Positions 11,701 through 20,788 of a stretch of 64,000 nucleotides of DNA are shown here, one piece after another. The DNA is from Deuterostichococcus epilithicus (taxonomy: Eukaryota; Chlorophyta; Trebouxiophyceae; Prasiolales; Stichococcaceae). Position 1 is the stretch's first letter. Every line of letters starts with the position of its first letter. The position numbers and the translations under genes are program-made. The notes beneath the pieces were generated by a model. The model was given only the letters and a program-made list of their open reading frames with translations. It was not told the DNA's origin and searched no databases. The DNA lies in NCBI GenBank assembly GCA_033439295.1, contig JAVTLE010000005.1, forward strand, positions 1,600,501-1,664,500, written 5' to 3'.

Positions 11701-13315
11701 CGCTGGAAGAGACTCGCCAGCGACCGGCAGCAAAAGACAAAACGCAGTCTGCCTGGATCTCAGTCGAGTGCTCCCCACCTCAGCTGCTTGATGTTTCCCT
11801 GCTCGACGCCACGCTGCGCCGTGCTGCCGCTAGGCGCTGGAGGTGCTCACCAACGACCGGCAGCGGAAGGAGTATGATGCAGAGCTGCGCATCGCGGCGC
11901 GCCTGGCGCAGGCGGCGGCGGAGGCCGCCTCCACCGCTGCCGACCAGCCGCGCTTCAGCCTCGCGGACCCCGAGTGCGTCCTGTCAACCTGTGATATATT
12001 CTCCGACCGCACGCTGGCCGTCAGCGACTTGGCAGGGCGTCATGTGCCCTCCTGTTCCAGCACGGGCACTGGAGGGGCTCAGCCTTGTGCAGCACCTTCA
12101 GGCATGCGGACGCGATTCGGGAAACTGGCCTTCAGGTCCACATCTTGCCGCTCTTTCGCAGCGGGTCGCAGCAGCTCCACAGCGTCCTGGCGCCTGCCGC
12201 ATCGGGCATGCCAGCTTCGCTTGCAGCGTGCTGGCGCTTGTGTTGATGGTGCTGCAGACCGATGCCTGCCTGACGCCTGACCGATGCCTGCCCTGCCCCG
12301 CAGCGGAAACCCGATTCCGCCGATCCTGACGGGCATCCAGATGGCGCGCGCGCGGCGATGCGACCTGTGCAACTGCGCACACCCGGCCCGCGAGGGCGAC
12401 GCCTGGATCTACAAGCAGCCCGGCTTCCTCATGGACACCTACCGCTTCCTGACCTGCCAGGACGGCCGGGTGGGATTCTTCCTCTTCCTTCTCCTGCCTG
12501 TGACGCTCCTTGAATACTTCGCTGTGCTGGCGGGCCGCTGACAGACAGGTCGGTCGCTCTGGCAATGTCCACGGCAGCCGCAACCGTGCGGGAACTGCCC
12601 GGCTTGTCCAGGCGGTTCTGCCAGGCAGGGCTGGTAATGCTGGGCTCTCAGCAACTGGAGTTGAGCGTGGGTTTGTACATTTAAGAACAGGCAGTCTGCA
12701 CGGCAGCGGCAGACTCAGGGGCCCCCGCGCTCACGGAGGCGCACAGAACCTCCACTGCCGCCGCAGACAATGTGGGCAACCTTGACATTCGCATCCGATG
12801 GCGAATCTCACGCACGGCGCACCTGTGGAACTGCAGGTGTGGGACGTCACGGAGTGGGCAAAGGCGACGGGGTGGCTGCCGCAATACCAGGAGCAGGCCA
12901 ACTCGCACCAGTGAGGCCCCCACCCCTCTCTGCGCCGGGGGCCTTGCCATTTCCTTGGGCAGCCACCCTTCAGGATGCCATGGAACACTCCACTGTGTTT
13001 ATTCAGAGGCACTGCGCTCTTGCAGCGTGCCTCTGCAGCACTGCACCCGTAGGGGCGTGGCGCGCGAGCGGACATGCGCACGACATGCACGCGACATCGT
13101 TCATGCTACCTGAGCGCTGCTGTGACAGGAACACACAGCATGCAGCGGGACAAGGCTGTGCTTGTTGGTGGCGCAGTGCAATGGCGAAGATTGGGACACA
13201 TGCGGAGACTGCAAAAGAGGAGCGGGCGCAGCGGGGGCCGGCCAACATGCCCCCTGGCCCACGCGGCGCGCGGCCGCCGGGCCGCAAAAAGAACCGGCGC
13301 AAGGGGCGGCGGTGA
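5782..13315 (+). CDS. Membrane J-domain co-chaperone with Jiv90-like C-terminus (DNAJC14-like)
   Basis: J proteins stimulate Hsp70 ATPase; DNAJC14 relatives sit in the ER membrane. In order I see: a low-complexity N-terminus with KRGFFGAP (5782-6477, in-frame ATG at 5782); a helical pair AAKADLALRAGDLTSVKRA / ALLEKAVRLAPG (6690-6779, 7095 on) like the N-terminus of DNAJB12/14; a Ser/Gly-rich acidic linker; several hydrophobic helices (8207-8394, 8661-8850, 9200-9410); the J domain (THYEVLEVEHDA, then AAIRKAKRDKLLATHPDK with HPD near 11309-11317, then ALEVLTNDRQRKEYDAE at 11834); and a Cys-containing block CDLCNCAHPAREGDAW...DVTEWAKATG matching Jiv90. It ends in a basic tail GRKKNRRKGRR. The frame changes between the helical pair and the linker near 7200 without an obvious intron. 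The start and several exon limits are uncertain. Confidence 0.7.
10430..10447 (+). repeat. Left 18-bp direct repeat flanking array 1
   Basis: The 18-mer gtcggacacgacgacgag occurs here and again at 11084-11101, exactly bounding the repeat array. A perfect flanking direct repeat is what a target-site duplication looks like. Confidence 0.8.
10448..11083 (+). mobile_element. Array 1: hairpin-forming repeat element in a J-protein intron, unclassified
   Basis: About 630 bp made of roughly seven irregular units that alternate an AAAAGAACAGG...CAGAAGGGGCCCGGGGCTACC segment with a CCTGTTCTTTT...GGGGCCTGGGCCC segment followed by tacgtacctttctctttt. The two kinds of segment are inverted relative to each other: 10621-10633 (acaaaagaacagg) and 10662-10674 pair perfectly over 13 bp around a GC-rich loop. 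The 3' edge is cccgagccaggtcattat then ctcgctctagaatgctcttcc. There is no coding capacity and no LTR, poly(A) or polymerase box that I recognise. It lies inside the intron 10151-11261, in the gene's orientation. A perfect 18-bp direct repeat flanks it. The same element is present at 17690-18346. Confidence 0.65.
11084..11101 (+). repeat. Right 18-bp direct repeat flanking array 1
   Basis: This is a perfect second copy of the 18-mer at 10430-10447, starting two bases after the conserved 3' edge of the array. Confidence 0.8.
11145..11310 (+). repeat. Tandem copy of the J-domain HPD exon start
   Basis: The real exon begins at 11262 after tgcag with acgaggcggccatcagga. A diverged copy begins at 11176, also after tgcag, with acaaggcagccatcaggc, 86 bp upstream. 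The copy would read DKAAIRQTKRDKSLLDG against DEAAIRKAKRDKLLATH, so it lacks HPD. About 30 bp upstream of each acceptor also match. It is a decayed duplicate, not a second J domain. Confidence 0.85.
11690..11880 (+). repeat. Decayed copy of the next J-domain exon
   Basis: The real exon begins at 11834 (gcgctggaggtgctcacc, coding ALEVLTNDRQRKEYD). A copy at 11700-11755 begins gcgctggaagagactcgcc and keeps the cgaccggcagc core, 134 bp upstream and also preceded by an AG. It is diverged and probably not spliced in. Confidence 0.75.
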
Positions 13316-13985
13316 TGCAGTGGTGGGTGGGCGTCGGGCTGAGCCGGCGCCCCCGCCCGTGCCATGCTCGGCCTCTGAGCCTGCCGCGGACAGCTGCCAT
13401 CGCTGCGCAGCGCCCGAGCAGCGGCAGCATCCCCCAGCGCTGGGTGCTCGTAGCACGTATGAGTTGCTGCGCGGATCCCGGCCTGTCATACCGTTCGAAG
13501 GTCGCGTCGCGACCCCTGCCGTGCATTGGACGGCTAGAAAGTGCCAGTTTTCTGCTGGACTCTGCTCTCGTCAGGAGGCAAATCATGGTCTACACACTGC
13601 GCCGCAGCCGCATAGACTGCAGCTTGTTGCGCTCGAGAGTCGCGGTGCTCGATCCGACAAAAATGGCTTCGGGCCGCACATCTGTAGCAATCAAAGTCGA
13701 CTTGCCTTTGCAAATCGACGCGATGCACAGATCGTAGCGGAGTGCACTAAGAACGGCAAGGTTAATCAATCAAGGCATTCGATCATTCAATCGGCTACTT
13801 CCGAGCTTCCGCTTCGATCAGCCCGCTTGAATCACTCAGCAATGCATTCCGATTCTCGGGAGAAAATTCAACTGCTAGACAGATCTCGGAACATGACGTT
13901 GCATGTAGATAGGTCGACTGAGCTTTGAGCGGTCGACAGCGTGTTTGGCGCAGAGAGTCAGGTGTGGCAGGTTCTGGTTCCCCAG
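13316..13985. other. Intergenic region, J protein / F-box protein
   Basis: Both genes run in the + direction. The segment must hold the J-protein 3' UTR and the F-box gene promoter. The last 250 bp are less GC-rich than the genes. I see no coding frame with family similarity, no RNA gene and no repeat. Confidence 0.5.
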
Positions 13986-16900
13986 ATGCCCAAGTTGGTG
14001 CAGTTGAACAGCAGCTTGAATCCTTTCGCTTCGGCGTTTGTTCCACGCAGCAGCAACGATGTTCTGACGCATCAGGATCTTGGGGGCGTATGCGCGGCAG
14101 CAGCAGAGGCAGCACTGCATCAGGAGGCGACACCGGCCGGCCCAGATTTTGTGCTGCTGTTACCTGACGAGGTGAGCCAGGTGGCATCACTCGTGCAATC
14201 CGGTGATGATGACACCATTGCAGCGGCTCAACAAAGCCATCAATGATCGCTAAGCTCCGCGCGTCCAAATGCCAGTGCCGATTGTGCGAGAGCCGCGCGC
14301 ATGTTTCAGCTGAGAACAAAATTCCTGAAAATGATCAACGTTTGTTCGACAGATCTTGTCGAGAGTTCTGGAGCAGAGCGTCACCACGTGCGGCGATGTC
14401 GTGCGCCTGGCCGGCGTGTGCCATGCATTCCGGCTAGTGCTGCGGCAGGCGCCGCTGCGGGTGAGGCTGCCGCACTCGCCCGGACAGCCCGCCTCGCTGT
14501 CACGCGCCCGCCGAGCGCTCGCCTGCTTGCGCCGACGTGCTCCGGGTGCGACCCTGCGGCATGCCCTGCAACAGGCCAGAGGCTGCGCCAGATACATTGC
14601 CAGCTGCTCTGCAGGCGGCTGCAACAAAGTACTCTACGATTCGTTACGAAGTTTTTTCGAAGTGCCGTGCTTTACGTCTGTAAAAAACATTTGCTGCCGC
14701 TGCGCCGCCATCATTGCACCAACAGCTGTGTGCAAGCGCATGCATCCCTCACCTGCAGGGCTGGTCGAGCTAGACGTGGCGGGACTGCCGCTGGAGGATG
14801 CGGACCTTGCGTCGCTGCTCCAAGCCTTTCCGCACATGCGGGTGCTGCACCTCACCAGCTGCCAGAAGCTGTCGCCCGGCGCCGCGGGCCTGCTATTGCC
14901 GGCTGTGTGTGTGGGCAGCGGCCGCAAAGCAAGGGGCGGCGGCCGCAAAGCAAGCGGTCATGTCCTCGGCCTCGGCCTCGGCCTCGGCCTCGGTCTCGGC
15001 AAAACAAGCCGCTCCACAGCTGACGAAATGGTGGGCAGCGGCGGCAGCGTCTGCTCGCCGGGAGCTGCGAGCGCTGCAGGGCATCTGGAGGCGGGGCATG
15101 CAGCAGGCGAAGCAGTCGGCAGGCTCCACAGCCCACATGCGCTGTCCGCTGTGGACCTTCAGCGCTGCTACCAGCTGACGGCCGGGGCGCTGACCTCCCT
15201 GCTGGCGGCGGCACGCAGCGGCGGCGGCTGCGGCGGCGGTGGCTTGAGCACGGCACTGCTGTCCCACCTGACACTGGACGAGTGGCCCTCCAGCCGCCGA
15301 GGAGGCTGTGCGGCGGAGGCAGCGGACCGCACAGTGCCGTGTGCCGCCGCAGACGCCTTGGCGGCGCATGACCGGCCAGCCGGCTGCGCGCTGCACGCAC
15401 CTGGCGACTGCGCTGTGCAGCTCCATGAGGCAACACCGGTCTCGGGCTGCAGGGCAGCGCCGTGGAGCGGCCTGCGCACCCTCGCGCTGCACAACTGCGT
15501 CTTCCTGACGCCCGCGGGCCTGCAGGTATGCTTCAGCCTGTGGCTCGGTCCGGCTGAGTTGCACCGCATTCGAGGAAGGTGGCCGTAAGTCTGCGGCTAC
15601 CACATGCTGGCTGCTGTTGCCGACTCAGGGTGATCCAGGGTCGTCCAGAGCCATCCAGGGTCAGGCCTCCTGGTTTAGCGGACTACTTTCGTGGAGCCCT
15701 GATGCAGCTGTGAGTGATGCTGCCCGCAGGGCCTTGCCACCAGCTGCCCGAACATCCAGCTGCTCATGCTGGGCGGCAGCACCATCGGCGCTGCGCCAGA
15801 GGGCTGCAAATGCCAGCTGGCCTGCAGCTCAGAAGTGCGGGACGCGGCCGTGGACGCTGTGGACCTCTACGCATTCGCCTACGGTGACAGGTGCAGGCAC
15901 CCCAAACTCAGTCCAGTGCCCTCGGGCTTATTTGAGCCTACTTCCTTGACTTCAACCCAGCGTGCTCGAAGCACGATGTAGTACCACGTAACGCGGGTGC
16001 AGAAAACATTCAACCAGCTCTGGCGGTGTTGCCGGACGGCCGTGTGAGTGTCCTGCAGAGCTTTGCAGCTGGTTTGTTGGGTCGGGCGTCCTGACGCACA
16101 CCCGCCACACCTGCAGCGAGCTGGCGCTGGTGCCACGTGTGGCGGCGCTGGCAGTGGAGCTCGCAGTGCTGGCGGCGACGCTGCCGCGGCTGGCCGCCCT
16201 GGAGCTCACCTTCTTCCCTCCGGGCATCGCCGACGCCGTGCGGGTGGTCGTGGAATCGCAGGTGACAGCGGGCTACTGCCTCATTCTGGTGTGTGAAGGG
16301 GACAGCAGGGAATTGGGCCGCTTGACGTTGCCCAAAAGCAGCAGGGGAGTCGGAGTTCAGGGGCGGCTGCTCGGTGGGGGCGGAATTCCTTCAAGCCCCA
16401 AACCTCTCGCTGCCTTGTTGCGCACTTCCATTGGTTGCGTCCTACCGGGCTGTCTGTGCACTGCAGGCTTCCGCCCGGCACCAGTGCGGCGCAGGCTGCA
16501 CGCCGGCGCCACAGGTGTGGGACCTGCGTGAGACGGCCACCCTTTGGGTTCTCGTCGACCTGGCGTCCGGCCGCCGCCACCTGCCACACTACGGCCCTGA
16601 GGGCGTGCCTGCCGTGAGGATGGCGCTGACGGCCGCCACAGCCTGTTCCTCAGCTGGGCGGCGGACGCCGCTGCACATTGCAGCAGAGCGAGGTGAATCT
16701 TTTTCTCTGCTGAACCTGCTCTTGCTCTTCAGTATGGCTACGACAAGTGCTTTTATCACCAGTCGCACGGGGACATCAACCATGGGCACCCACAGGTCAT
16801 CCTCGCCCGGTGCGCACCCACCAAAACCGCCAACTGAACGCTGCTGGGCTGCCAGCGATTGTCTCGTAATCTACATGATAGCGCCATGGTGCATAGTGAA

Positions 16901-19066
16901 CGGACCACATGAACTTGTTGGTCCCTGCTGCAGGCAAGCTGGACCATGCGCTGATGCTTCTAGAGCTGGGGACTTTTGCGGAGGCGCGCGACCGCGGCGG
17001 AGGTAACTTTCCGCACAGTGCGGTCCTGCCCGTAAGATTGCTTTGTGAGCCGTATCAACTCTGCACACTGCAGCTTCATGAGTAACGCTCTCAAAGCAAG
17101 GATGCTGCCTGGTATCTGTTCTCTGCTCACTCTCGACACTGTGACTTTGCCCCACGGCCAACTGCGCAGGCACACCGCTGTTCCGCGCCTGCTTCCACGG
17201 CCACGGCGCCGTAGCCGCCGCGCTGCTGGCGGCCGGCGCTGACGCCCGTATCACCTCCTCAGGCTTCGAGACGCCGCTCTACATCGCGGCACTGCGCGGA
17301 CACGTTTGTATCGTGGAGTTGCTGCTGGCTCACTACCAACGGCGCGGCTACCGGTGGCAGGTGCAGACCTGATTCGTATGTGCTCGCCATTCTTGTGTCT
17401 CCACTCTCTCGCCTCCTCTTCGATGCAGCCGACCTCACCATGACACTGCCGCAGTCTCGAACCTAGCAACGCCGCGCGGGCATCCACGCTGCAGCGCTTC
17501 GACGCCGCACAGTTCACGATTGCGCGCAGCCGCGCTTGCATTGTCGGGCCGGGGCTCCGAGGGCCAAACCCACAACTCCAAATCAGAAATTTCGCCAGTG
17601 CATATATATGCTGTAATTGCACAGCGAGTGGGACCCGCCCCACCAGGGCCACCTTCAACTCCCTGGACTCCGTGGCCACAGCTACCTTTCAACCTGTTCT
17701 CTCTTATAGGTGTGGACGCCGAACCCCCTTTTATAAAAGAACAAGTTGAAAGGTAGCCGTCGTGTCCAGTAAACCGTGGCATTTTAAAACAGAACTGGGC
17801 AGAAGGGTGCCCGGGGCTACCTATCAGCCTGTTCTTTATTTAGGGGGCCTGGGCTCTACTCATCTTTCTTTTAAAGAAAGGCACAGGACAGAAGGGTGCC
17901 CGGGGCTACCCCCATTTAAATAAGAACAGGGCAGAAGGGGGCCCGGGGCTACCCCCACTTTAAATAAGAACAGGGCAGAAGGGAGCCCGGGGCTACCTCT
18001 TATCTCGTTCTTGTTCAAAGGGGCCTGGGCTCTACGTGCCTGTCTCTTTTAAAAGAGCACTTAAAAAAGAACGGGACAGAAGGGGGCCCGGGGCTACCCC
18101 CATTCAAAAATGAACAGGGCAGAAGGGAGCCCGGGGCTACCTCTTATCTCGTTCTTTTTAAAAGGGGCCTGGGCTCTACTTACCTGTCTCTTTCAAAAAT
18201 GCACCTAATAAACAACGGGACAGAAGTGGGCCCGGGGCTACCCCCATTTACATAAGAACAGGGCAGAAGGGGGTCTACCTATCAGCCTGTTCTTTTCTAA
18301 ATTCTCCCGAGCCAGGTCAGTATCTCGCTCTAGAATGCTCTTCCTAGGTGGCGGGATCCCCGCGGTGACCGTTCACAGTTGCAGACCTGCACCCCTTGCA
18401 GCCCGCGCACGGTGCAATGCACGGCTGCGCTGTACGACGCTGCCGGCTGTGCAAACGGCTGGCAGTCGTCAAGCCTGATGTTCCTGTCTCACGCTGCAGA
18501 ATCCGGGACTGTACGAGGCCGGCTGGACGCCGCTCATGGCCGCCGCCGTGGCCGACCGGGTGAAGGTGGCGCAGCGCCTGCTGGCCGCCGCCGGGCCTTT
18601 GGCAGCCGCGCCGCTGGTGGCCGCCACCAACAAGTATGGGCAGGTGTGCGTGGGCAGTGTGTTTGCCGGGCACGGCGTGCGTCGCTCTATGAGCTGCCGA
18701 GCTGCTGTGCGCTGATTTTCCCCTGCCTTGATGCAAGCGGCTCCGCACACTGCAAGGGAGCTGAAGGATGGGCTTGCTGGCCAGTGTCTGCCGTTCCTTG
18801 CACTTGTCGTCAGGTACCCCGAAGGTCCCTGTGACTATATATTGTATCTTGCGCAGACGGCGCTGCACCTGGCGGCGCGCCGCGGGTGCCTGCCGATGCT
18901 CACGGCGCTGCTGGCGGCGCTCGCCACCGGCGGCCCACGCTACAGGGCGGCTCTGCAACGGCGGGATGCTTCCGGCGACACGCCGGCCAGCGCCGCGCGC
19001 AAGTGCCGCCACGTGGAGGCGGAGGCGCTCCTCAGGCAGCTGCTGTCGACCTCCGTGCGGGGCTGA
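13986..19066 (+). CDS. F-box, leucine-rich-repeat and ankyrin-repeat protein
   Basis: It is probably a substrate receptor of an SCF ubiquitin ligase. Exon 1 (13986-14171) ends LLLPDE and exon 2 (from 14353) begins ILSRVLEQ, so the F-box core LPDEILSRVLEQ...VVRLAGVCHAFR is assembled across the intron. LRR-like segments follow: GLVELDVAGLPLEDADLASLL, FPHMRVLHLTSCQKLSPGA, GLRTLALHNCVFLTPAGL. Ankyrin repeats come next: RRTPLHIAAERG, GTPLFRACFHGHGAVAAALLAAGAD, ETPLYIAALRGHVCIVELLLAH, GWTPLMAAAVADRVKVAQRLLAA and TALHLAARRGCLPMLTALLAAL. It ends at 19066. The intron of about 1.1 kb between the third and fourth ankyrin blocks contains repeat array 2. Start: the first ATG in the exon; a GTG upstream is not used. 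An in-frame GGCCTC microsatellite adds a Gly-Leu run. One gene or two is not proven, but no stop separates the parts. Confidence 0.75.
14963..15000 (+). repeat. GGCCTC hexanucleotide microsatellite in coding sequence
   Basis: About six units of a CCTCGG hexamer, read as alternating Leu-Gly in the LRR region of the F-box protein. It is likely length-variable. Confidence 0.85.
17690..18346 (+). mobile_element. Array 2: second copy of the hairpin-forming repeat element, in the F-box/ankyrin gene intron
   Basis: It has the same unit types as array 1 (gcccggggctacc, atcagcctgttctt, aaaggggcctgggc) and the same 3' edge, gagccaggtca then tatctcgctctagaatgctcttcc with one change. Its 5' part has an inverted pair, cctttcaacctgttct near 17688 and agaacaagttgaaagg near 17739, differing at one base. 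I found no convincing flanking direct repeat. It lies in an ankyrin-gene intron and has the gene's orientation, as at the first locus. It has no coding capacity. Confidence 0.65.
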
Positions 19067-19473
19067 TAGGTGCATCGCTCTCCACCCTGTCGGCGTCAGG
19101 AGTGCTGCAAGTTCTCTGGCGTGCTGGTCTGCGTTTCATGCGGCCCGAATGCTGCAACGATATGGGACGCTTGCCATATTGCAGAAGCTCGTGCGTCCGA
19201 GGGTGCAAATGGAATTGAAACGCTGTGACTGGTGCCGGCCGTAGCTGGCATCGTGTCTTGGGTGTGAAAGCGGGAGGAACGCTGGGAAACTCAGGAAGAG
19301 GTCAATTGTCTGAAACCACAAGCAAACGACAAAACAGCAACACGTGTCTCAATCAACAAATAGCATGCAAGAAGATGCAGCCCTGCGCCGCTCCGCTGTG
19401 CTCGCGCAATGCCATCTCCTACCGCTTCATCATCTGCGTGTCGAGCACAATGCACAGTCGCGTGAAGTCGACA
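19067..19473. other. Convergent intergenic region, F-box protein / small membrane protein
   Basis: This holds the 3' ends of both genes. I see no further gene, repeat or RNA in it. Confidence 0.5.
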
Positions 19474-20217
19474 TCACTGGACATCCAGCACAGTCGACAA
19501 GTGAAATGCATGATCCGATTCCACGGGGAGAACAAGATGGCAGAGAAGACACCAGACCTGCACAAACTTGTAGGACGCCCAAATCTGCAGGCAAAGCACC
19601 AAACGGTAAGGCGGCTGCCCTGGCATGAAGTGTACACGCACTTGTGACACCATGAGCCTGGATCGCCAATGCTGCACACCTTGAACGGGAAGGTTGCCGG
19701 CTTGATGCTTGCGCGCACACAGATGCTTTCAGCCAGCGACGTGGTGAGCCGCCCCGGGTCGCCTAACTGCGGCGGCACACCTCCCATGTGGGCGCAAAGC
19801 CCGTTCTCACAGACAAGACACTCCTGTGTGTCCCAGAAACAGCAAGGAACTGGACCTTGTTATTGCAGGCAGGGAAATGGCAACGCACTTGTTTCAGCCA
19901 CGGCATCCTGGTCATGGTCCTCTGCGCTGACTGCACTGCAACATCGTAAGACCTCCTCGCCACGGCGTTGCTGGATGCGCGCCTCGCCAGCGGCCGCAGC
20001 ACTGTGCGAGACGGTTGCACCGTGTAGCACGCCTGCGCATCGGTCGCAGCAGCCTCGGCGGCCACGCCAGTTGTTTATTCATAAAGCCTTCATACAGCAA
20101 TGGGAGACGCAGCAATTCAGCTAGGCTTACACTCCAAAAGCCGATGGCCATGGCCGCGCCGAGGACCTCGTGAAAGACGATAGCCTTTGGGAGGTCTGCA
20201 GCGACCAAGCCCTGGGC
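19474..20217 (-). CDS. Conserved small membrane protein, N-terminus not resolved
   Basis: Four exons splice in phase 0: 20217-20131, 20032-19889, 19766-19680 and 19584-19474. They encode 142 residues. The clean phase and conserved-looking sequence support a real gene: LPKAIVFHEVLGAAMAIGFWSACYTVQPSR is split here into FHEVLGAAMAIGFWS (one hydrophobic helix) and CYTVQPSRTVLRPLARR; then MTRMPWLKQ, DPGRLTTSLAESICVRASIKP and ATFPFKIWASYKFVQVW. The pattern of Arg-Leu-x-x-Ser-x-Ala-Glu and a Pro-rich turn before a second helix recalls plant DUF1279/FAM210-type organelle membrane proteins, but I cannot confirm the family. The first exon, and any transit peptide, must lie upstream of 20217, toward the head-to-head SAC3 gene. 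Confidence 0.55.
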
Positions 20218-20788
20218 CTGCGACCAGTTAAACGTTGGGCGAGGCTAGTCCGCATTACAGATGCCTGGATCAGCAAATTCTCGGCAGTACTGTCACTGCA
20301 CTGGCACAGCCGCACCCGCAGATGTTGTTTCAACTTGTCCATCACGAATGGCTCTTGACCAGCAGGATTGCTTCAAAAGTTGGCATCGAACAGACTGCAA
20401 GCTAAATTACGGGCTGAATGTGACTGTGCGGCCGCTGCACCTCTTGAATCTGGAGATTGCCATGTCAGCAACCGGGGCGTCGCCGTTTTCGCCAAGTGCA
20501 ATCACCGTCGCCTGCTGTAAACAAAGCAGACTCCAGAGACATGCAAAGCTTCTACTGGTAGTCGGTCCAGTCTGCCATCGTCGAGCCTCAGCTGCAGCTT
20601 GATCTTGACAGCTCCGGCTTCCACCCACTTAACGATTTGGTGATAACTGAGTTTAAGTCTGTTGCCTGCCACCACCATAAGAAGCAAAGCCTCGACTCAA
20701 ATTCATTGTCGCACAGACGCGCCCATTTGGGACCTGCGGGGGTTGCATATGCCGAAGGCGCGCGCCGGAGCTTGTGGCACGCGGCGGC
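20218..20788. other. Divergent region with unresolved 5' exon(s)
   Basis: It lies between the small membrane protein (-) and the SAC3-family gene (+). It should contain the missing first exon of the - strand gene. One - strand candidate begins MAISRFKRCSGRT near 20463, but I cannot prove it. Promoters for both genes lie here. Confidence 0.4.

Noticed and set aside
10448-18346. Arrays considered as LTR or LINE fragments
   Set aside because: No reverse transcriptase, integrase, primer-binding site, terminal repeats of LTR type or poly(A) tail is visible in either copy.
17240-18500. A gene break within the ankyrin region caused by array 2
   Set aside because: The array lies between a good donor and a good acceptor. 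Ankyrin repeats resume in frame after it, so it is intronic.
20502-20687. - strand frame with KLSYHQIVKWVEAGAVKIKL as a first exon of the small membrane protein
   Set aside because: It has no transit-peptide character, no in-phase donor that I could place and no family similarity.
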